From positions 1-64,000 of the forward strand of contig WNNJ02000909.1 of NCBI GenBank assembly GCA_012934845.2: a DNA stretch of 64,000 bases. The letters are read 5' to 3'. The DNA is from Pomphorhynchus laevis (taxonomy: Eukaryota > Acanthocephala > Palaeacanthocephala > Echinorhynchida > Pomphorhynchidae). The stretch's first letter is position 1. Each line of letters begins with the position of its first letter. Below the pieces are notes generated by a model, which did no database searches, was not told where the DNA came from, and was given only the letters and a program-made list of their open reading frames with translations. This document shows, one piece after another, positions 57,881-64,000 of this stretch. A program made the position numbers and the translations under genes.

Positions 57881-57888
57881 ATCCTTTT

Positions 57889-60600
57889 TTTTAACCATGG
57901 CGGTATAGTTGCCATTGCTCGTCATCCAATGTCTTTACGTAAAATTAACGTTAACATCCGTTACACCTCGTTCGAATTACTCATATGCAGATTATCAACT
58001 CCTTTACCTCTGGAACTTGTGATTGTTTACCTTCCAGGTTCAGTTGCCCCATCACGTATCCTCTTTAACGACCTTGCAGATATTATATCTCACTGTTCAT
58101 TGTCTTATACTCCTTCTTTTGTTCTCGGTGACTTTAACATTCGTCTTGATCGGCCGGCTGACTCTGACTCTATCACTTTAACTAATCTTTTTTCTGATTT
58201 TAAGTATAAATTACTTTCAACAAGCCCAACTTATATTCTCGGCGGTTATCTCGATATCATTGTGGTTCCTAACTGCTTCAATGACTATAACTCATTGTCA
58301 ATTACTGATCCTGGTTTGTCCGATCATTTCCTTGTCACTCTTACTCGTTCCCATCATCCTTCTCCGCCTTTACCATTATCCACACCAAGTCGAACATGGA
58401 AACTTCTCGATATCCCTATTCTCTGCACAGCCTAACTCAATTCTTCATTCTATTCACTTCCTCTTAACTATCTCTCTCCCGATGATCTCTGCATTCTGTT
58501 TGATTCTGAACTTACGTCGATCCTCAATAACCTTCTGCCTAGTCGACTTCGACGTTCCCAGCGCTTGCGCCATGCTCCCTGGTTCGATTCTGACTGTAGT
58601 CTTTCTAAGCGTCGACTCCGTCACTTTTTTCCTATGTATAAACGCTTTCTTAAACGTTCAACTTACTCACTACCTCCAAATCTTCGTGATTCCTACTTTT
58701 CTCAACGCCGTTCACATCTCATTCTTATACGTACTAAACGTACTCTCTTTTGGCGAAATCAACTCGAGTCATCTTCCAACTCTAAATCTCATTGGAAAAT
58801 CTTAAACTCAATTCTTTCACGATCATCTACCCCTTGTAATATAAATCCTGATGAATTTTCTTCTTATCTACAAACTAAGCTATCTAATTTACTTTCCCTA
58901 CTACCCGTAGCCCCCTTGTACCCACTCTTCTCTTTAAATACTTCCCTCCCAGAACTATTCCACCTTCTTCCCGTTTCGTCTGATGAAGTTTCTTCGGTTC
59001 TGCTGTCATTACCTAATAAAACCTCTCCTTCTGACCCAATTCCCACTCACTTACTTAAAAATATCTGCACTTTTATCTTACCCTTCCTAACCACATTGTT
59101 CAACTCGTCCATCCGTAGCTGTACATTTCCTTCCATCTGGAAATGCGCCACTGTTCGTCCTCTCATCAAAAAGCAATCTCTCGACTTCTCACTACCATCT
59201 TCGTACCGTTCTATTTCACTTCTCCCAACCCTCTTTAAACTCCTTGAGCGTCTCGTTCTTAAGCAAGTTAATACATATCTCTATTCCTCTAACTTATTTC
59301 CTCCCTTCCAAGCCGCTTTTCGCTCTAATCACTCTACCGAAATTGCATGTCTTAAAGTTTATAACGACTTACTCATATCGCGCGATCATAAATTATGTAG
59401 TGTTTTAGTTTCTCGTGATCTATCGTCTGCTTTTGACATCGTCGATCACTCGATTCTTCTCCATCGCCTTCGTCATGATTATGGCTTCTCTTTACCCACT
59501 GTATCATTGTTTTCTTCATATCTATCCAACCGTACATTTCGCGTATATTCTAACTCTTCTCTCTCCCATCCTTCGTCCATTCCGTCAGGTGTTCCACAAG
59601 GCTTGTATTATGCCCTATACTTTTCTCTCTTCTTCTTAGTGATTTGTCTTCGATTTCTCATAAATTTAACTTCCATGTTATGCAATATGCTGATGACATT
59701 CTCATCTATGATCATGCACCTGTTTATCGTATTCACGATCTTAGTGTTTCCGCTTCCGACTGTCTTGTCTCAATTTCCAATCATCTTTCTTCCCATTGCC
59801 TTTCTCGGAATCCTGATAAATCCAAAATTATGTAGATCCTACCTCGACGCCTCGGCTTCGAACCTCCCTCCGTATCATTAAATTCTACAATTCTTCCTAT
59901 CGTTGATAATCTTGTTTTCCTAGGCTTCCATTTTGACAACCGACTTTCACTTAAACCTTTCGTTTGAGATTAAGTACGCTCATCTACCTTAACACTCCGC
60001 AACCTCCGTCAAGTTCGTAGATTGATCGATTTCCCTTCTTGTATGACTCTCATATCATCTCTCTTTTTTTCTAGACTCGATTATTGTCTTAGTCTATTTT
60101 CCAACTCACCTAAATCCACTCTTCTTCCCCTACAACGCATCGTCAACGCAGCTGTCCGAATTCTCCTCCATCTTCGTCGTTTTGATCATACATCCTACCA
60201 TCTTGCTTTTCTCGATTTGCCTACAATCTATTGTCGTTTTCAAATTCGTCTTCTTATCGTTGCTTTCCGCCTTGTAACTTTTCAAACCCCTTCATTTCTC
60301 AACCTTCCTTTTCTTGATAATTCTCGTCCTGTTTACTGTTCCTTGCGTTCCTGTAATTCCCTTCTTTACATGTCCCAAACTACTCTACATCCTTTGGACT
60401 CCGCTCTTTCCTTGTGGCTGCTCCTCTATCGTGGAACAATCTGCCCATTCATATACGCCAATCAACTTCCCTGCAGTGCTTCAAACGACAAATCCGATCC
60501 AATTTAAACAATTTATCTGCTTGACTTTTTCATTTTTGTTTGTGGACTTATAAGCGTACAGCTTGTACGCATTTGCCACATTAAATAAATTTGTGTATTA
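57889..60600 (+). mobile_element. Family A LINE copy 2, 3' part
   Basis: Resumes ORF2 at CCATGGCGG (HGGIVAIARHPMSLRKI) after the family B insertion and runs to the 3' stem GCGTACAGCTTGTACGC (60554-60570), ATTTGCCAC and a GTATTATTATT tail. ORF2 has several frameshifts and stops, including the same one-base loss after GVPQG (near 59602-59615) as the minus-strand copy, and TAG after KSKIM at 59833-59835. Confidence 0.88.
58565..59881 (+). pseudogene. LINE family A copy 2 ORF2, longest open piece (RT domain)
   Basis: 438 codons covering MRHAPWFDSDCSLSKRRLRH through SSYRSISLLPTLFKLLERL, LVSRDLSSAFDIVDHS and SGVPQG, then a shifted frame. The YADD block lies in the neighbouring frame at 59644-59835. 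Confidence 0.8.
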
Positions 60601-60605
60601 TTATT

Positions 60606-61800
60606 AAGTAGAGCCTTTCTGTTGGCTCCTCACCACCATCTTCGTACCGTCCTACCTCACTTCTCCCAACCCTCAGCAAACTCCTTGAGCGTCTTGTTCT
60701 CAAGAGGTGAATGCATATCTATTTTCATCAAACTTGTTTCCTCACATACAAGCTGTTTTGGCTCTAATTAATCTACTGAAATTGCCTGTCTAAAAGTTTA
60801 TAACGACTTACTCATCTAGCACGATCAAAAATTATGTAGTGTCATAGTTTCTCTTGATCTATCATCTGCTTTTAACATCGTCGATCACTCGATTCTTATC
60901 CGTCGTCTTCGTCATGATTATGGCTTCTCTTTACACAATATAGCTTGGTTTTCTTAATATCTATCAAACCGTACTTTTCGCGTTTGTTCTAACTCTTCTC
61001 ATCCCATCCTTCTTCCATCCAGTTCGGTGTTCCACAAGTCTCAGTATTAGCCCCCTTGCTTTTATCTCTTCTTCTCTGTGATTTGTCTTCGATTTCTCAT
61101 TCATTTAACTTCCATGTTATGCAATATGCTGATGACATTCTCATCTATGCTTATGCACCTGTTTTTCGTATTCACGATCGTAATGTTTCTGCTTCCGACT
61201 GTCTTGTCTCAATTTCCAATCATCTTTCTTCTCTTCGTCTTACTCTGAATCCTAATAAATCCAAAATAATGATGATCCTTCCTCGACGCCCCGGCTTAGA
61301 ACCTCCATCCGTATCATTAAATTCTACAATTCTTCCTATTGTTAACAATCTCGTATTCTTAAGCTTCCATTTCAACAACCGACTTTCACTTAAACCGTTC
61401 GTTAGAGATAAAGTACGCCCATATACCTTGATTCTTCGCTTACACCGTAAAATTCGTAGATTGGTCGATTTCCCTTCTTGTATGACTATCATATCTTCTC
61501 TCATTTTCTTAAGACTTGTCTTAGTCTATTTTCCAACTCACCTAAATCCACCGTCCGAATTATCCTCTGTCTTCGTCGTTTTGATCATACATCCCACCAT
61601 CTTGCTTTTCTCGATTTGCCTGCCATTGATTATCGTGTTCAAATTTGTCTTATTTTCATTGCTTTCCGTCTTGCAACTTTTCATACCCCTTCATTTCTCA
61701 ACCTTTCTTTTTTCGACAATTCTCGTCCTGTTTACTGTTTGCGTTCTAGTAATTCCCTTATTTACGTGTCTCAATTAACATCAATGCCAATTAACATCAA
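60606..61800 (+). mobile_element. Family A LINE, 5'-truncated unit 3
   Basis: Begins at the 3' tail of copy 2 with the same bases as units 1 and 2 (AAGTAGAGCC) and has the same RT content (MQYADDILIYAYAP, KSKIMMILPRRPGLEPP). It has a deletion near 61550 and its 3' end is scrambled after ATTAACATCAATGCC. Confidence 0.83.
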
Positions 61801-61959
61801 TGCCGTGCTTTAAACGTCAAATTGGATAACATTTAAACAATTTAACAAATTCATCAAGGTACGTCAATTAACCTCAATGCTGTGCTTCTTTAAAGTGTAC
61901 TGGAATTAATGAAATCCATACTACATCTAATCAGGTTCGAATAGAAATCTGATACTAAC

Positions 61960-62560
61960 GCAGCCGAATGGAGACAGGTGCTGAAGAGTTGAAAATCTTA
62001 CACCCTGAACGCCCTCCTAATAAACGACGTTTGCTTATTAACTACAACTCCTCAATTGTTTATAAATTAATTTCGGAGTGTTCAACCTTCGAACAAAAGA
62101 TAGCAAGCGAGAAACCTCAGCTGACGTTTCAAACCACAGCAAATTCACTATAATCATCACAAGGAAATACAAAGGCATACCGCCACCCTACATAATAATT
62201 CTCAGCATCTATAGATTCCTTAAAGGCAAATCGGGATGTTCATGCCATGTCAAATGACAAATCAAATCAACAGTGGACAGTCGGTGCCGTATTCTACCAT
62301 CTTACAAGTGAAAAGCTTCAAGCTACAAATAACCCTTTAGATAAAGGGAAATACTTATTCTGCGCTACCTTTATCACAATCGATCGCATTGTCCCGCTAA
62401 GAACTCGGTGTGTTTCGCCAGTGGAAAGGGACATTTCGCTAACATGTGTAAAGATTCCAAAGTAAGTTGTTCAGCAACGCTTAATCAAACCCTGGTTGTG
62501 AATAGAACAGCACTTGCAAGTGAGATGTATTGTTCAGTTCCTACTTAGATTAACGATTTA
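61960..62560 (+). mobile_element. Ty3/gypsy LTR-retrotransposon fossil (gag region)
   Basis: Decayed gag remnant with paired zinc-knuckle-like motifs near 62.36-62.46 kb (for example KGHFANMCKDSK) of the kind found in invertebrate gypsy nucleocapsids. No LTRs and no pol were recognised nearby. It is broken. Confidence 0.6.
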
Positions 62561-63300
62561 TCTACTCCTAATCTAATTTATAGTGGGTATTGGTAGTTTA
62601 TTCAAGACAAGATTGTATATGATGCAAGATTAAAAATACACAAATCGCAAATTTGTGTATTTTTGGGGTTCATCGAACCACTAAGTTTGAACTCAAAGTC
62701 ACTGTGTTAGATCTGTATGTGAGTAATAAAAAGTATATATAGACCAAACTGAGAATTCTGAGTAATCTCGTTCTTCAGTTATATTGGGGAAATATTTTGA
62801 GTCGAAATAAAAAAATAATTTTCGATTTTCGGAGTATATCGAAATCAGCCAGAATTAACTTGAGTCATGAATTGCATGAAAATCACCCGACAGCCAATGT
62901 TTCTGGTTCGAGAGCGATTCGCCTTTTGAAATTTGACTTATCCGACATTCGAGCTGCCGCTCTCCGTACTTGGCTTGCGCTCTTGACTGCTAGGCTACGA
63001 ATCCAGGATTACCAGATTTCACACAGTATATGAAGCCTTCCATCATGATCTCCAGAAACTGCATTGTCCGGGATGCTCTCTGGTATGCTTATTATAGATT
63101 GTATCGTATGAGATCATGAAGATCGATTGAAATCGGGACTGGTTATCCTTTGATGGATGCTTATTTATGTATTGAATAGTTGCTAGGTCACACAAGGTGA
63201 CTTTCACATGAAAAACCAGCTACAGAATCCTTCCTTCATGATATCCAATTCCATACACCCTTATTCTGTAGCTGGTTTTCAGCTCCGGTTGTATACCCAC
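62561..63300. other. Unassigned stretch with a short hairpin
   Basis: No recognised family. A 78-codon open frame at 62797-63033 has no known motif. A hairpin with 17-bp arms at 63212-63228 and 63263-63279 (AAAACCAGCTACAGAAT) has a 34-nt loop. Confidence 0.5.
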
Positions 63301-63309
63301 GTACTGTGT

Positions 63310-63790
63310 ATGAACATAAGAAAAATCAGAGAGGGTACTTCGCAGGGCAACAAAGCTAGCACCAACGTTGGCGTCGCTGCCTTATGAAGACAGACTGAGA
63401 TCATTAGGACTTGAGACCGTCACATGGATCCGTCGGTACATGGATATGTGCCTTGTTTAACATGTATTCCAACGTCATCATCACCCTCTTCCGAGTAGGG
63501 TTCAACTATGTGGTTCAATGGTTCTTCGCGGTCATTCTTTAACTATTCGAAGAAACAGGGTACAGAAATTGGGCGCGATGCAATTTGATAGAAGAATTGT
63601 TGAGCTTTGGAACAACATGATGCAGACACCGTTGGATGCAGTTCACTTAATACTTTTAAAAGAAGACTACGAATGGATCAAGCAATGTTTCGTGTTGCAT
63701 TTCCTTATTTTAATAACTAATTAATTTATCTACGAACTTATTGTGAGCCAGCTATTTGAGCTTATGCTCGTATGTTGTTGAATGTATAAT
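63310..63790 (+). mobile_element. CR1/Jockey-like LINE 3' end (family C-like)
   Basis: C-terminal ORF2 pieces in different frames: APTLASLPYEDRLRSLGLET, then SLTIRRNRVQKLGAM and RIVELWNNMMQTPLDAVHL. This matches the organisation of the end of family C at 48.66-48.99 kb (VANLWNSFPENIAASKTLT). It is 5'-truncated and frameshifted. The tail reads TTGAATGTATAATAATTTT. Confidence 0.75.
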
Positions 63791-64000
63791 AATTTTTTTA
63801 ATGGAAAAATTTATTTTAGTAAAACATACAGTCGAGGTTACCCGCAAGTGGGCCCAAAAAAAGATAGTTTAATAATAATTTTTTAGGTCTCATTTCAGAC
63901 ACCAGGCGTTTGCTTTTGTTAGCGCTACACCTATACGTTGTCGCAGCGAACATACATTTTTGCCATAGGAGGATGGATCGCTCACTTATGCGAGAGTTGC

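Larger units (their letters stand above)
53757..57888 (+). mobile_element. Full-length family B CR1-like LINE inserted into a family A LINE
   Basis: About 4.13 kb: 5' 13-bp minisatellite, ORF1, overlapping ORF2, and a 43-nt 3' UTR with a stem-loop and ATTTGCCAC. It is flanked by TTTTAACCAT at 53747-53756 and 57889-57898, a target-site duplication of about 10 bp. The host family A sequence reads straight across when the insert is ignored (compare CTAACCATGGCGGTAT in the other A copy). Only one in-frame stop mars ORF2, so the insertion is young. G+C is visibly higher than in the host genes. Confidence 0.92.

Noticed and set aside
62797-63033. 78-codon open frame.
   Set aside because: No recognisable motif, no splice context and it lies among decayed repeats.
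1-64000. tRNA, rRNA or other structured RNA genes.
   Set aside because: No cloverleaf with A- and B-box signals or rRNA core could be recognised by eye; a covariance-model scan would be decisive.

Overview
The window is nuclear DNA of an animal. It is A+T-rich and intron-rich, uses the standard genetic code and canonical GT..AG introns, and is heavily populated by retrotransposons. Three host genes can be traced exon by exon with consistent reading phase: the N-terminal half of an XPG/ERCC5-type DNA-repair nuclease (minus strand, about 0.75-14.8 kb, running off the left edge), a secreted collagen/C1q-domain protein (plus strand, 19.05-23.28 kb, 5' end not found), and a complete 14-exon gene for the anaphase-promoting-complex subunit CDC23/APC8 (minus strand, 39.14-27.58 kb, 541 codons). 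Intron sizes fall in two groups: seven or more tiny introns of 43-58 nt and others of 0.7-4.5 kb, several of which hold transposons. C1q-collagen genes, Ty3/gypsy elements, a Penelope-like element and CR1/Jockey-type LINEs together indicate a metazoan. The phylum cannot be fixed from sequence alone.

Layout. 0-5.9 kb: XPG spacer exons; a gypsy fossil sits antisense in the largest intron. 6.9-18.8 kb: a large inverted repeat with two arms of 2,988 bp around a 5.86-kb loop. The left arm carries two XPG exons in place. The loop carries XPG exons 1-5. The right arm carries an inverted duplicate of the same two exons upstream of the XPG start codon. 19-23.4 kb: the C1q gene, whose large intron holds a gypsy fossil, a decayed LINE and one copy of a 300-bp direct repeat. 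23.6-27.5 kb: inverted repeats and foldback MITE-like elements. 27.6-39.1 kb: CDC23, with a Penelope-like element in intron 3.

39.3-64 kb is almost entirely retrotransposon. A nearly intact CR1-like LINE (family A, minus strand) ends about 150 bp upstream of the CDC23 start codon. Next come a decayed reverse transcriptase, fragments of a related family B, a CR1/Jockey-like family C element, tandem 5'-truncated family A units, and a second long family A copy. That second copy is split by a full-length family B LINE (53.76-57.89 kb) with a target-site duplication of about 10 bp. The last 2.2 kb hold a gypsy gag fossil and another LINE 3' end.

The most notable items are: the self-derived inverted duplication around the 5' half of XPG; a 100-bp tandem duplication that creates a decoy XPG exon; and the shared design of LINE families A and B. 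That design is an identical 37-nt ORF1/ORF2 overlap in the -1 frame, a covarying 3'-terminal stem-loop followed by ATTTGCCAC, a TAG at the same ORF2 codon in both families, and a 13-bp 5' minisatellite in family B.
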